Under the pieces are notes generated by a model that did not search any database, was not told where the DNA came from, and saw only the letters and a program-made list of their open reading frames with translations. The position numbers and the translations under genes were made by a program. Below are positions 18,347 to 27,581 of a stretch of DNA of 64,000 nt, in pieces. The DNA is taken from the NCBI RefSeq assembly GCF_007748095.1, contig NZ_CP036287.1, positions 3,410,001 to 3,474,000 on the forward strand, read 5' to 3'. The stretch's first letter is position 1, and each line of letters starts with the position of its first letter. The DNA comes from Engelhardtia mirabilis (GTDB lineage Bacteria; Planctomycetota; UBA1135; GCA-002686595).

Positions 18347-19646
18347 GCCGGCGGCGCGGGTGGAGGTCGGGGTCGCGATCGTCGGGGCCGGAGCGGCCGG
18401 CTTGTGGGCGGCGCAGGTCGCCGCGTCGCGACTGGCCGAGCTCGGGCGGCCCGATCCCGGCGTGCTGCTGCTCGAGAAGACACCGCGCACGGGCACCAAG
18501 GTGCTCGCCAGCGGCGGGACCCACTGCAACCTGACCACGACCCTGCCACCGGACGAGGCCGCGGCCCTGTTCGGCAAGGAGGCGGAGCGCTTCCTACTGC
18601 CGGCCCTGTGGAACCTGCCGCCCGCGGCTGTGCGCGAGCGCTTCCACCAGCTCGGCGTGCCGACCGTCGAAGCCCCGCTCGAGAAGATCTTCCCGGCCAG
18701 TGGGCGAGCCAAGGACGTGCGCGACGCCATGGAAGCGGCGGCCCGCGCGGCCGGCGCTTCGATCTGGCTGGATGCGTCCGTCGCGAGCGTGGCTCGCGAG
18801 GGCGAGCGCTGGCGCACCGAACTGGCCGACGGCCGCGTGGTCCTGTCGCGGGCGCTGATGCTGTGCCCAGGCGGCAAGAGCTACGCGGGCAGTGGAACCA
18901 CTGGGGACGGCTACGTTTGGCTGAAGTCCCTCGACCTGCCGATCGTCGAGCCGGTGCCGGCCCTCGTGCCCCTGACCTCGCCCGAGGTCTGGGTGCGCGA
19001 GTTGACCGGGATCGCGCCCCAGGACGTCGAGGCGCGCCTGCTGTCGCCCAAGGGCAAGGTCCTCGCCACCCGCCGCCGGCCGGTGGTCTTCACGCACCAG
19101 GGCCTGTCGGGTCCCGGCGCCATGGACCTCTCCGAGCCGGTCGCACGCTACGAGGCAGGTGGGCGCATTGGACCCTTGCCGCGCCTGGCCCTCGACCTCG
19201 CGCCGGATCTGGGTCGCGACGAGCTGCGCGCGCTCCTGCTCGACGCCGCAACCGCCAAGGGAGCGCCGCGGTTGTCCCGCGCCCTGGGCCTCGAGCTGCC
19301 CAAGCGCCTGCGCGCGCAGATCGCGGCGAGCGCGGGTCTGGACGAGCTCGATCCCCGCGTCGGTCACATCACGAAGGCCCAGCGCCACGAGCTGATCGAG
19401 ACCCTCAAGGGCCTACAGGTCCCGGTCGACGGGACCCTGGGCTACGACAAGGCCGAGGTCACTGCGGGCGGGCTGGCCCTCAAGGTCGTCGACCCGAACA
19501 CCCTCGGCGTCCGCGGCCACCCCGGCCTCCACGTCTTTGGCGAGCTGCTAGACATCCAAGGGCCGATCGGCGGGCTGAACTTCCAGGCCGCGTGGTCGAC
19601 CGCGGAGCTGGCCGCGATCGACGCCGTCGCGCGCCTGTCCACCTGA
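18339..19646 (+). CDS. HI0933/BaiN-like FAD-dependent oxidoreductase
   Basis: The 435-residue protein begins with the dinucleotide-binding motif VAIVGAGAAGLWAA and then KTPRTGTKVLASGGTHCNLT, the typical signature of the HI0933/YhiN flavoprotein family. LMLCPGGKSYAGSGTTGDGY, FTHQGLSGPGAMDLS and the closing GELLDIQGPIGGLNFQAAWS are equally diagnostic. Members bind FAD; BaiN acts on bile-acid intermediates in gut clostridia, but for most members the substrate is unknown. It starts at the GTG 18339, overlapping the dusB stop by 8 nt. Linkage to dusB suggests co-expression, not a shared reaction. Confidence 0.87.
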   Translation: MVEPAARVEVGVAIVGAGAAGLWAAQVAASRLAELGRPDPGVLLLEKTPRTGTKVLASGGTHCNLTTTLPPDEAAALFGKEAERFLLPALWNLPPAAVRERFHQLGVPTVEAPLEKIFPASGRAKDVRDAMEAAARAAGASIWLDASVASVAREGERWRTELADGRVVLSRALMLCPGGKSYAGSGTTGDGYVWLKSLDLPIVEPVPALVPLTSPEVWVRELTGIAPQDVEARLLSPKGKVLATRRRPVVFTHQGLSGPGAMDLSEPVARYEAGGRIGPLPRLALDLAPDLGRDELRALLLDAATAKGAPRLSRALGLELPKRLRAQIAASAGLDELDPRVGHITKAQRHELIETLKGLQVPVDGTLGYDKAEVTAGGLALKVVDPNTLGVRGHPGLHVFGELLDIQGPIGGLNFQAAWSTAELAAIDAVARLST

Positions 19647-19675
19647 TCGGGGCACGGCGCCGGCGCCCGCTCGGC

Positions 19676-21829
19676 TCAGGGGCCCAGCAAGCGCCGGATG
19701 GCGGGCTCGATGGCGTCCATCCAAGCCACTTGCCCCTCGGCGGTGACGTGGATCGCGTCCGCGGCCATGCGTCCGTTGGTGTGACCGTCCTCGTCCAGGA
19801 AGAGCGGACGCAGATCGAGGTACTCGACACCGTCGCGTGCGGCGAGGACCCGAGCCCGCCCGTGCACCGCGTCCAAGGCGCTTCGCCGTGGATCGTCGGG
19901 GTCGAGACCGACCGGGAAGGGGCCGCAGATCAGAACGGTCGCCTGGGGCTGGTTTCGAGCCAGGGACTCGACCACCGCCTGCAGGCCGCCCGCAACCTCT
20001 GGTCCCGTGTGACCGGCGGAGTTGACGTTGTTCACGCCGATCTGGAGCACGATCACCCTCGGCGCGAGCTTGGCCAGGGCGCCGTGTTCGATGCGGTACA
20101 GCAGGTGCTCGGTGCGGTCGCCCGACAGTCCCAAGCAGATCGCTCTCTCGAAGCGGTCGATCGCCCGCGGGCCGTTCGGATGGCTCAGTCGGTCGCCCGC
20201 TCCTGTCAGACCCTGGGTGATCGAATCGCCCAGGAAGACCAGGTCGCGCTGGGGGTTCGCCTCGGCCAGTGCGGCCATGCGCTCTACTTGGTCCGACCAG
20301 GAGCTGTCCGGACCCCAGCCCGCCGCTGACGAGCGGTATTCGACCGATGGCAGGGGCCAGGTGGCCGGGTTGTGTCGGTCGATGCCAACATCGCGCAGCA
20401 GCGCCCGTGCCAGCGGCGCCACCGGTTCGAGGCCATGGGGATGGTGCCCCTCGCCCGGCTTGCTCCACAGGGTGGCGTCGCCACCGGCGGATCGATAGCG
20501 CTCGAGCAAGGCGAGTCCGTTCTCTTCCGGAGGCACGACCCGGTCCGCCGTGCCGATCAGGACATGCACGGAGATGCCTGCGTCCACGAGGGGCGCAAGT
20601 CGTTCCAGGGCGCCATTCCCGGCAGCCATGGCGTCTTCATCGGTCAGCCCCCAGACCTCGAGCAGCTGCAGCCAGTCCGCGTCGGAGCGCTGGCCGTTGC
20701 GCCCGCCCGGCCAGGAACGGAAGTCACACACGGCGTTGTCGAGCACGATCGCTCCAACGCGGTGCGGGTGGGCGATGGCGAACTCCAGCACGGGCAATCC
20801 GCCGCGCGAGAGGCCGTGGAGGACTGGCTGGGGGCCGAGGCCGAGTTCATCGACCACGATGGAGTAGGCCGCGTCCCAACGCGCCATCGCCGCGGGCGCT
20901 CCGAAGAGACCCGCGACGTCGCAATAGAACAGGTGGAAGCCGCGCTCCAGCAAGGCGACGTCGAGCGCTGGCTCGTGGCCGAAGAACCTCGCGCGCCAGA
21001 TCCAAGGACGGCCGGCGGCAACAAAGCGGGGCAGCACCAGGGTGCAGCCTGCGCCGTCCCCGGGAAGCCCGAACTCGAGACGGTCGAAGCCGTGGTAGTC
21101 GGTCTCGCTGCAACCGAGCGGCCCCTCCAAGAGCCGCCCGCGAATCGGCGCGGGCTCGGGATCGCGCTCGATTCGCAGGATCGACGCGAGGTGGTCCGCC
21201 AAGGCCGCGGCGCCGAAAGCGTTCGGGTGGACACCGTCGACGACCTGGTCGGGTCCCCAGACAGATCCGAGGTCCACGAACTCGACGTCGGGGCGAGCCT
21301 TAGCCAGGGCACGATAGCGCGCGCCGAATGTCTGGATGCGGGGGGCGCGTGCGGTGAGGTCGGCCCGGCGCTCGGGCGAGAGGCCCGGGGCCTGCGCCAG
21401 CATGGGGGTCGGCGTACACAGCAGAATGTGGTCGACGGCGAAACGCCCGCGCACCGCATCGAGCAGCCGCTCGACATCGGCGTCGAAGCGCTCGAGGTCC
21501 TCCCAGGGTGAGGCCTCGCCTGCGGCGACCGAGTCGTTGGTGCCGAGCACGACCACAGCCGTCTCGAACCCCGTCGACTCGAAATCCTTCCAGGCCGCGG
21601 TCTCGAGGAGCGGCCGCGCGGCGACGCTCGACAGGCTCGCTCCACCGGCGGCGATCACGGCCACCTGCGCCCCCGGACCCAGGCGCTGTGCGAGGAGCTC
21701 CGGCCAGGCCGCGGTCCCCGGCGGCGAGCCTGCCCCCGCGGTGATCGAGTCCCCGAGGCAGAGCACCGACTGGGCTCCGGCCGGGGCGAGCAGCAGCGAC
21801 CAGGCGACGAGCAGCGGGATCCAGCGCAT
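19676..21829 (-). CDS. Secreted triple hydrolase: SGNH - alpha/beta hydrolase - SGNH
   Basis: Three hydrolase units lie in one 717-residue chain behind the signal peptide MRWIPLLVAWSLLLAPAGAQ. Unit 1 (about 20-220) is an SGNH/GDSL esterase with CLGDSITAGAG, the block GTNDS and the Asp-His pair in DGVHPNAFG. Unit 2 (about 225-490) is an alpha/beta hydrolase with nucleophile elbow GLSRGG and a late His in GEGHHPHG. Unit 3 (about 510-717) is a second SGNH domain with LGDSITQG, IGVNN and DAIHVT. Extracellular deacetylation or ester cleavage of polysaccharides is the usual role of such domains in planctomycetes; no substrate can be read here. All three active sites look intact. It is convergent with the flavoprotein gene. 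Confidence 0.85.
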   Translation of the reverse strand: MRWIPLLVAWSLLLAPAGAQSVLCLGDSITAGAGSPPGTAAWPELLAQRLGPGAQVAVIAAGGASLSSVAARPLLETAAWKDFESTGFETAVVVLGTNDSVAAGEASPWEDLERFDADVERLLDAVRGRFAVDHILLCTPTPMLAQAPGLSPERRADLTARAPRIQTFGARYRALAKARPDVEFVDLGSVWGPDQVVDGVHPNAFGAAALADHLASILRIERDPEPAPIRGRLLEGPLGCSETDYHGFDRLEFGLPGDGAGCTLVLPRFVAAGRPWIWRARFFGHEPALDVALLERGFHLFYCDVAGLFGAPAAMARWDAAYSIVVDELGLGPQPVLHGLSRGGLPVLEFAIAHPHRVGAIVLDNAVCDFRSWPGGRNGQRSDADWLQLLEVWGLTDEDAMAAGNGALERLAPLVDAGISVHVLIGTADRVVPPEENGLALLERYRSAGGDATLWSKPGEGHHPHGLEPVAPLARALLRDVGIDRHNPATWPLPSVEYRSSAAGWGPDSSWSDQVERMAALAEANPQRDLVFLGDSITQGLTGAGDRLSHPNGPRAIDRFERAICLGLSGDRTEHLLYRIEHGALAKLAPRVIVLQIGVNNVNSAGHTGPEVAGGLQAVVESLARNQPQATVLICGPFPVGLDPDDPRRSALDAVHGRARVLAARDGVEYLDLRPLFLDEDGHTNGRMAADAIHVTAEGQVAWMDAIEPAIRRLLGP

Positions 21830-21873
21830 GGCCCGACGTTACCCGCCGGCCCTGTCGGGCGCGCGAAGCTGGC

Positions 21874-23031
21874 TCAGTTGCCCTTGGCCTCGAACGCGCC
21901 CATGTCGCGCATGACCGCGATCAGGCGGCCACGCACGTAGACCTCGTCGGCCGCCAGCGCTGCGGCCCGGCCACGGGCGGCTGCCAGGAGGTCCTCGTCC
22001 TTGCCCAGGCGACGGATCCAGTCGCGCAGGAAGTCGCCGAAGTCCTTCGGCGCGGGCAGGGCCTCGGCGGCCTTGGTGGGCTCGGAGCCGTTCTCTTCCC
22101 AGAAGGCCTGGAAGGCGGTCACGTGGCCGCTCGAGAAGCCGTCGCGCATCACCGGCTCGGCGATCAGGAAGCAGCGCGACAGGGCCTCGCGCAGGCTGCG
22201 GTGCTCCTTGGCCGGCACGAACAGCTCGCCGATCAAGCCGTACATCTCGTCGTGCTCGCTGTTGGGCACCGGCGCCACCCAGCGGCGGTCCCACTTGCGC
22301 TCGGGCACCAGGCTGTGGACGAGGCCGAGGGTGTCCACGTCCGGCATCTCGATCTCGGCCCCCGAGGCCCAGGCGTCGTAGAGCGAGACCTCGGGGAACA
22401 CGTTCCCGCTGCGGTCGGTGTAGCGGTTGTCGAAGGCCGCGAGGGTCTTGCGCTGGGCCCCGTCGTCGAGCCAGCGCAGGACCAGGGCCTCGGCCAGGTC
22501 CAGGTCGGGCGCAAAGCCTTTCAGCGCATTGGAGACGATGCGGTGGGGGTCCTGTTCGCTCGCGAGCCGCTGGACGTCGCCCGTGCCCCAGTCGTAGACG
22601 TAGCCAGGGTCCAGGCGCCGCTTCGGAATGCCGCGCTTGAGGTCGTCACGCATCTTGCGGGCGGCCTTGCTGTCGACCTCCAGCACGCGTCTGGCGATGG
22701 GCTGTCCCGGCGCGTGCTCGACGGGATCGAACCAGTGGATCGGCGGCGCCTCGGGCCACAGGCCGGGGTCGCGATCGCTCTGGGACAGGGCGAAGCGGAT
22801 CACCTGGAGTTGGAACCGTTCGCTGTGCGACAGGTCCATCCGCAGGTAGTCGACCACCCCGCGTTGCTTGCGCTCGTCCATGGACTCGAAGGCCGCCAGG
22901 ACCTCCGCGTCGGTGAGCTCGTCGCCGATGGCACGGACCGCGCCCGACGTCGGGGGCGCGGTCGTGACGGCCGGGTTGGACGGGACCAGGGCTTGGGCGC
23001 AAAGGAGCGCCCCGATGGTGAGCGGCAGCAT
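21874..23031 (-). CDS. Secreted protein of unknown function
   Basis: The 385-residue product begins with a probable signal peptide (MLPLTIGALLCAQALVPSN), so the ATG at 23031 was preferred to the longer frame that opens at 23106. The mature part is mixed alpha/beta, rich in Asp/Glu/Arg/Trp, with notable segments IHWFDPVEHAPGQPIARRVL and WDRRWVAPVPNSEHDEMYGL. It has no repeats, no membrane segments and no motif that I recognise. It lies 44 bp upstream of the triple hydrolase on the same strand, so the two may be transcribed together. Confidence 0.7.
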   Translation of the reverse strand: MLPLTIGALLCAQALVPSNPAVTTAPPTSGAVRAIGDELTDAEVLAAFESMDERKQRGVVDYLRMDLSHSERFQLQVIRFALSQSDRDPGLWPEAPPIHWFDPVEHAPGQPIARRVLEVDSKAARKMRDDLKRGIPKRRLDPGYVYDWGTGDVQRLASEQDPHRIVSNALKGFAPDLDLAEALVLRWLDDGAQRKTLAAFDNRYTDRSGNVFPEVSLYDAWASGAEIEMPDVDTLGLVHSLVPERKWDRRWVAPVPNSEHDEMYGLIGELFVPAKEHRSLREALSRCFLIAEPVMRDGFSSGHVTAFQAFWEENGSEPTKAAEALPAPKDFGDFLRDWIRRLGKDEDLLAAARGRAAALAADEVYVRGRLIAVMRDMGAFEAKGN

Positions 23032-23562
23032 GGTTGGGCAGATGGTGCCAAGCCAGCGGGCGGGGTCTACAGCCCCTTGGACCCATTGCGTTCGAGGATC
23101 GAACAACGGGGCAGGACTGGCGGGGTCGATGACCGCAGAGCGATCGTCTCGATGGGTCGGATCCCCGGCCCTTGCAATAGCCCCGGCGCGCCGAAAGTCA
23201 CCGTCCGGCCGGCCCTGGGCGCCCGTGGGGTCGCTGGCCGCCCCGCTCTCGGCCCGTTCACCCCATCAGAGCCGGGGGGGGGGCGACCGCCTCGATCCCT
23301 CCCCGCTAGTGGGGGACCGGACGTGCTCGCGACTGGAAACCAGGCGGGCACCGGTACCGACCCAGAGGGATCGAGGCGGGTGTCCGGAGGAAATCGCACC
23401 CGCGCGGGCGAGGCTCCCTCGGACGCCTGAAAACTATCCCGGGCTCCGACGGCGCGCCAGGGCCCCGGGGCCGGATCCCTGGGCCCGGGCGCGGATCTGG
23501 GCGGGCTCCCCGGCCCAGGGCCTCAGGAAGCGGGTTGCCCCACGCTCGGGACCAATAAGTCT
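23032..23562. other. 531-bp region without a convincing gene
   Basis: The region lies between the end of pcnB and the start of the unknown secreted protein, both on the minus strand. It must contain the promoter of the latter and probably the pcnB terminator. It has a run of ten G (23274-23283) and dense short palindromes at about 23457-23495, including CCCCGGGG enclosed by CCAGGG and CCCTGG, which could form a terminator. Open frames across it look like GC-rich chance frames without start signals. Confidence 0.5.
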
Positions 23563-25188
23563 TCAGTCGTCGGCCGAGGCCCGCGGCCGACGGCGCCGCC
23601 GACGGCGCTTGGAGCGGATCTGGTCGACCTCGACGTCGTCGACCTCCAGGGCCGCCCGGTAGCGCTGCTGCCAGCTCTCCAGCAGGTCCCAGCCCTCGTC
23701 CCGGGCCTCGGTGCGCAGGTGGAAGAGCTCGAGGGTCGCCTCGAAGTCCGGCGAGCGCATGAACAAGAGGGGACGGAAGCGCTTGCTGGAGGGCTGGGAG
23801 AAGCGCCGCTGGTTGGCCAGCATCCGCCGGGCCTGGCCCAGGTCCCGGCGCGAGAGGCGCGAGGGGGCACCGATCGGCTCCAGCAGCTCGCCCAGGGCGG
23901 TCTGGATCTGGCCGTCGGTGACGGCCTTCTGGGTCTCGAGGCGTGCCAGGACCCGCTCGGCCAGGGGCGCGAAGAGCACCGCCAGGGCCAGGGAGATGCT
24001 GGGCTCCTTGCCGCGCCGGGTGCGCTGGTCCAGGTCCGTCAACAGGCGCCAGAGGTAGTCCGGGTCGTCGGCGCCGCTGCGCGCCCACTCGAGCCAGTCC
24101 GCGATCTCCGGGCACAACACGCCGAGGGCGCCGCACTCGTCGAGGAGCTTGAAGGCCGGAGCCGAGTGGGCGGAGCGCAACAGCTTCAGGATCTCCTCCA
24201 CGACCCGCGGCGGGGCCGAGCGCTCGAGCTCCTGGGACAGGTCGCACATGGCGTTCCAGGTGCGCGGCTCGATGTCGAAGGACAGGCGCGTGGCGAACTT
24301 GATCCCGCGCAGGATCCGCACCGGGTCCTCGGCCAGGCGCACGTAAGGATCGCCGATGGTGCGCAGCTGCCTGCGTTCCAGGTCCTCGAGCCCGCCGACG
24401 AAGTCGATCAGCTTGTTCTCGAGGGGGTCGAGGAACAGGGCGTTGATCGTGAAGTCCCGGCGCGCGGCGTCCTCGGCGGCGGTCCCGAACTCGTTGTCGT
24501 CGACGATCAACAGGTCGCCGTCGTCCCCGTCGCTCTGGGGCGGGGCCGCGCGGAAGGTCGAGGTCTCGACGATGTGGTCGCCGTAGACCACGTGCACCAA
24601 CTTGAAGCGCCGTCCGATGATGCGGCCGTTGCGGAAGATGCGCTTGATCTGACGCGGATGGGCCTCGGTGGCGACGTCGAAGTCCTTCGGCTCGAGGCCA
24701 ACGAGAAGGTCGCGCACGCAGCCGCCGACCAGGTAGGCCTCGAAGCCGCGCCGGTACAGGCGCGACACGACGCGCAGGGCGTCCTGATCGATCTTGTGCC
24801 GTGGGATGCGATCGGCGGGGGAGACCTCGGCGCCGCTCAGGTCGCGATCGGCGCGGGGCACCTGGTCCTCGTCGAACTTGCCCGCGGAGCGCAGGCCCCG
24901 CTCGCCACGCCCGACCACCGGCCGGGGGGCCCGGCGGCTGCGCTCGCCCCGGGGGGCATCGCCGGAGGGCGCATCGTCCGCCCGCGGCGCACGTAGGTTC
25001 GCGGCCCCATCCGGGGAGGTCCTGTCCGGCGCGGCACCGTCCGAGGACGCGCCATCCTCGCCGCGCGGCTCGCGAGATCGCGAACGCTTGCGCCGTCGAC
25101 GCTTGCGCGCCGGACCTTGGTTCGGATCCCGATCGGACCCGGGGTTCGCCCGGTCCGCTTGCTCTGAGGCCTCTGTTCGGTCGCTCAA
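23563..25188 (-). CDS. pcnB: Poly(A) polymerase (PcnB type)
   Basis: This class II nucleotidyltransferase probably adds 3' poly(A) tails that mark RNA for decay. The catalytic head has YLVGGCVRDLL (153-162), the metal-binding DFD (169-171), the segment FRNGRIIGRRFKLVHV that is typical of PcnB rather than of CCA-adding enzymes, and RRDFTINA (243-250). The C-terminus ends in a run of arginines, as in E. coli PcnB. About 130 residues precede the head and form a low-complexity region: first basic (ARKRRRRKRSRSR), then acidic/Pro-rich. There is no ATG before the head; the TTG at 25186-25188 (MSDRTEASEQ) is my best guess, and the frame stays open to beyond the tRNA. A CCA-adding role is not fully excluded. 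Confidence 0.82.
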   Translation of the reverse strand: MSDRTEASEQADRANPGSDRDPNQGPARKRRRRKRSRSREPRGEDGASSDGAAPDRTSPDGAANLRAPRADDAPSGDAPRGERSRRAPRPVVGRGERGLRSAGKFDEDQVPRADRDLSGAEVSPADRIPRHKIDQDALRVVSRLYRRGFEAYLVGGCVRDLLVGLEPKDFDVATEAHPRQIKRIFRNGRIIGRRFKLVHVVYGDHIVETSTFRAAPPQSDGDDGDLLIVDDNEFGTAAEDAARRDFTINALFLDPLENKLIDFVGGLEDLERRQLRTIGDPYVRLAEDPVRILRGIKFATRLSFDIEPRTWNAMCDLSQELERSAPPRVVEEILKLLRSAHSAPAFKLLDECGALGVLCPEIADWLEWARSGADDPDYLWRLLTDLDQRTRRGKEPSISLALAVLFAPLAERVLARLETQKAVTDGQIQTALGELLEPIGAPSRLSRRDLGQARRMLANQRRFSQPSSKRFRPLLFMRSPDFEATLELFHLRTEARDEGWDLLESWQQRYRAALEVDDVEVDQIRSKRRRRRRRPRASADD

Positions 25189-25439
25189 CTCGTATTGTCT
25201 GCTCGGGGCTCGGGGGGGCAGCGCGGGGATCCGCGTGCCGCGCGCCCGGCCGGCGCGTGCGAGTGGACCCACCAGCGGGTCTTCGTCGACTGTGGTTCTG
25301 GAAGGCCGAGAGGCTACACCATCCCCGAGCCTCGAACCATCGCGCTGGATCCCACGGAAGTCCGCCTCCGAACCCAGGATGGGCCCCCTGCGGCCTTGAT
25401 GGCCCGCCTGCACGGGAGTAGTTTGGTCGCCCCTCGGAT

Positions 25440-25515
25440 AGGGCAGTAGCTCCAACGGTAGAGCGGTTGATTCCAAATCAATAGGTTGGGGGTTCGAATC
25501 CCTCCTGCCCTGCCA
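25440..25515 (+). tRNA. trnW: tRNA-Trp (anticodon CCA)
   Basis: A complete cloverleaf can be drawn: acceptor AGGGCAG pairs with CTGCCCT, the anticodon loop TTCCAAA places CCA at 25473-25475, and the T-arm is GGGGGTTCGAATCCCTC. The CCA end is encoded (25513-25515). It is the only gene on the plus strand between the divergent pcnB and rsmG. Confidence 0.95.
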
Positions 25516-25630
25516 CCCCGTCCGGGTGATGTTCGCTCGGCGGGCACAAGCCGTCCATCGGTCAGTTCGATGCGCGTGCGAGGCAGAGCGATGAGCGCCC
25601 CCCCCAGCGGATTCGGACGGCAATTCCAGT

Positions 25631-25660
25631 TCAGTTGGAATGGACTCAGTTGGAATGGAC
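25631..25660 (+). repeat. Perfect 15-bp tandem duplication
   Basis: TCAGTTGGAATGGAC occurs twice in direct succession between tRNA-Trp and rsmG. The block is more AT-rich than its surroundings. No gene or hairpin is associated with it. Confidence 0.8.
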
Positions 25661-25802
25661 CGGGTCTGGGGCCAATGGTCGCACTGCCACTGTTGGTAGG
25701 ACGGCTTTGGACTAGCGGCCTCTATGGCCCGCGCGATGGCCGGCTGATACCCTCTTCGCCCTCCAGAGAGCGCCTTCCGTGCTCGACCTGGAGGTCCCTG
25801 CC

Positions 25803-26696
25803 ATGCTCAGCAACGACTCGGATCAGCCCGGCGACGACGATCTCCTGGACCTCGACTCCGGCACCTCGATGGAGGATGTCTCGGGAGACGATGACCTGGA
25901 CGACGAGTCCGGGGAATCCTCCGACGACGAGGAACAGCCCCTCGACCCCGAGGCCAAGGCGGCGGCGGCCGCCGCTGCGAAGGCGGCCCAGGAGGCGGCC
26001 GAGGACGAGCCGGATCCGGCCCTGGCCAAGCTGCCCCTGCCGTCGATCGACGAGCTGAAAGCCGCGCTGGACTGGGCCTTCCAGGCCGAGGAGGTGCTGC
26101 CCGGCGTGCTCGACCGCTACGCGGAGCACGCGCGGCTGGTGCTAGAGGGCAACCAGCGCCTCAACCTGACGGCGATCGTCGACGCCAAGGAGGTCGCGGT
26201 GAAGCACTACCTCGACTCCTGGCGGGCGACGCGGCTCTTGCCCCTGATGGGGCGGACGGTGGTCGACCTCGGTTCGGGCGCGGGCTTCCCCGGGATGCCG
26301 ACGGCGATCTGTGAAGAGAACTGTCGCGTGACGTTGGTCGAGACCAGGCGCAAGAAGGCCGACTTCATGGCCGCGACGATCGAGACCATGGGGATCAAGA
26401 ACGTCAAGGCCGAGTGGGCCCGCGGCGAGGACTACCTGGTCAAGGGTCGCTGTGACGTGGTGTTCATGCGCGCCCTGAGCTCGGTGCGTGAGAACGTGCG
26501 CCTGCTCCGCAAGGTCCGCCACTCCTTCCACGACCTGGTCATGTTCAAGGGGCCGTCGTGGTCGCGGGAGGTCCGCGCCGCCGAGCGTGAGGCGGAACGC
26601 CTGGGCTTCGCGCTCGACACGGTCTGGGAGCACGAGCTGCCCGGTGAGATGGGCTCACGAGCCCTGCTCGTCTACCGCGCGCCGGGGGCGCGCTGA
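25803..26696 (+). CDS. rsmG: 16S rRNA m7G methyltransferase RsmG with acidic N-terminal extension
   Basis: RsmG methylates G527 of 16S rRNA using SAM. Residues 80-297 are a full RsmG: NQRLNLTAI (117-125), VVDLGSGAGFPG (SAM motif I, 153-164), LVETRRKKADFM and FMRALSS. The first 75 residues are unusual for the family: an Asp/Glu/Ser-rich stretch (DDDLLDLDSG, DDDLDDESGESSDDEE) followed by an alanine-rich helix AKAAAAAAAKAAQEAA. The ATG at 25803 was chosen; a GTG eight codons earlier is also possible. Methyltransferase function is secure by family; the role of the acidic tail is unknown. Confidence 0.9.
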   Translation: MLSNDSDQPGDDDLLDLDSGTSMEDVSGDDDLDDESGESSDDEEQPLDPEAKAAAAAAAKAAQEAAEDEPDPALAKLPLPSIDELKAALDWAFQAEEVLPGVLDRYAEHARLVLEGNQRLNLTAIVDAKEVAVKHYLDSWRATRLLPLMGRTVVDLGSGAGFPGMPTAICEENCRVTLVETRRKKADFMAATIETMGIKNVKAEWARGEDYLVKGRCDVVFMRALSSVRENVRLLRKVRHSFHDLVMFKGPSWSREVRAAEREAERLGFALDTVWEHELPGEMGSRALLVYRAPGAR

Positions 26697-26714
26697 TCCG
26701 GGGGCGCCGCGCGC

Positions 26715-26813
26715 ATGCCGTTCTGGGCCTGGATCCTGCTCGGTCTCGCGGCCGTACTGCTCGTGATCATCGTGGTCACGATCAAGTGCTATCCGCAGGA
26801 CAACAGCTTCTGA
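26715..26813 (+). CDS. Small single-span membrane protein (32 aa)
   Basis: A short frame 18 bp behind rsmG encodes MPFWAWILLGLAAVLLVIIV, then VTIKCYPQDNSF and TGA. It is almost entirely one transmembrane helix with a short polar tail containing one cysteine. Its position close behind rsmG on the same strand and its strong hydrophobic pattern support a real gene. No clear ribosome-binding site is seen and the family is unknown to me. Confidence 0.4.
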   Translation: MPFWAWILLGLAAVLLVIIVVTIKCYPQDNSF

Positions 26814-26957
26814 GTCGGTCGAGCCTGGGCGATACCTCGGCCTCCTAGGTTCAGGCTCGCCAAATCGGCGATCGGCCGCTAGGCTCCCGGCAGTGCAGCT
26901 CAGCTTGCCCTGTCGCTGCTCGCCCGCTCGCTTGCTGTCCGGTCCTCGGAGGAGAAC

Positions 26958-27581
26958 TTGGATCGTATCTCTGGCCCTCTTTTCGTTCGTCGCTCGACGT
27001 CCGTCGTCGCTCGGCTCGCCCTCATCGCGTTGGGACTGCTGGCGACGGGAGCCGCTTCCTGCGCCTCCTTCGGCGCCCACCGCCTCGACCAGCTCTACTA
27101 CCTGGGCGTCTTCGACCCCAGCGAGCAAGTTCCGCCGGCCGTGTATCGCGTGCGGGTGACGGGTTGGTCCGCGCCCGTCTCGACGACCAACTACGCGGCC
27201 GGATGGGTGCCCGCGGCCTTCGTCGATTCCTTGGGCACGACGCTCTCCTTCCATCCCGAAACCCGGGAGCTGGAATTCCAGGACAAGAACGGCACTCGCG
27301 GCGACGTGTCCTTGAAGACCGGGCGCCGGATGATGCTCTTCGGCCCGGAGGGCTTCCGCGAGGCTCCCGCCGATCACCGACTGGCCGTGGTGATGTCCTC
27401 GGACCCGTCGGACTTCTTCAGCGCCATCGACGACGCCCTCGGTCAGCTCTCGGCCGCAAAGTCCCTGGAGGCGACCTCGAGCCCCGAAGTCACCCGCAAG
27501 GTGACCTCAGCGGTGTCTAAGGCGCTCCGCGAACGGTCGGCGATCGAGAGCTTCGAGACGGAACTGGAGGCCGGCCAATGA
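26958..27581 (+). CDS. Lipoprotein of unknown function, coupled to the EVEK lipoprotein
   Basis: The 207-residue protein begins at a TTG behind a GGAGGAG ribosome-binding site (26948-26954). It has a lipoprotein signal ending ATGAASC (lipid Cys35). The mature part contains YRVRVTGWSAP, TLSFHPETRELEFQDKNG and a helical C-terminus. No family is recognised. Its end overlaps the ATG of the 1097-residue lipoprotein gene by 4 nt (ATGA), so the two are translated together and probably form a surface pair. Confidence 0.72.
   Translation: MDRISGPLFVRRSTSVVARLALIALGLLATGAASCASFGAHRLDQLYYLGVFDPSEQVPPAVYRVRVTGWSAPVSTTNYAAGWVPAAFVDSLGTTLSFHPETRELEFQDKNGTRGDVSLKTGRRMMLFGPEGFREAPADHRLAVVMSSDPSDFFSAIDDALGQLSAAKSLEATSSPEVTRKVTSAVSKALRERSAIESFETELEAGQ

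Noticed and set aside
22123..23430. 435-codon plus-strand frame over the unknown secreted gene
   Set aside because: It is antisense to a gene with a clear signal peptide and lacks any motif.
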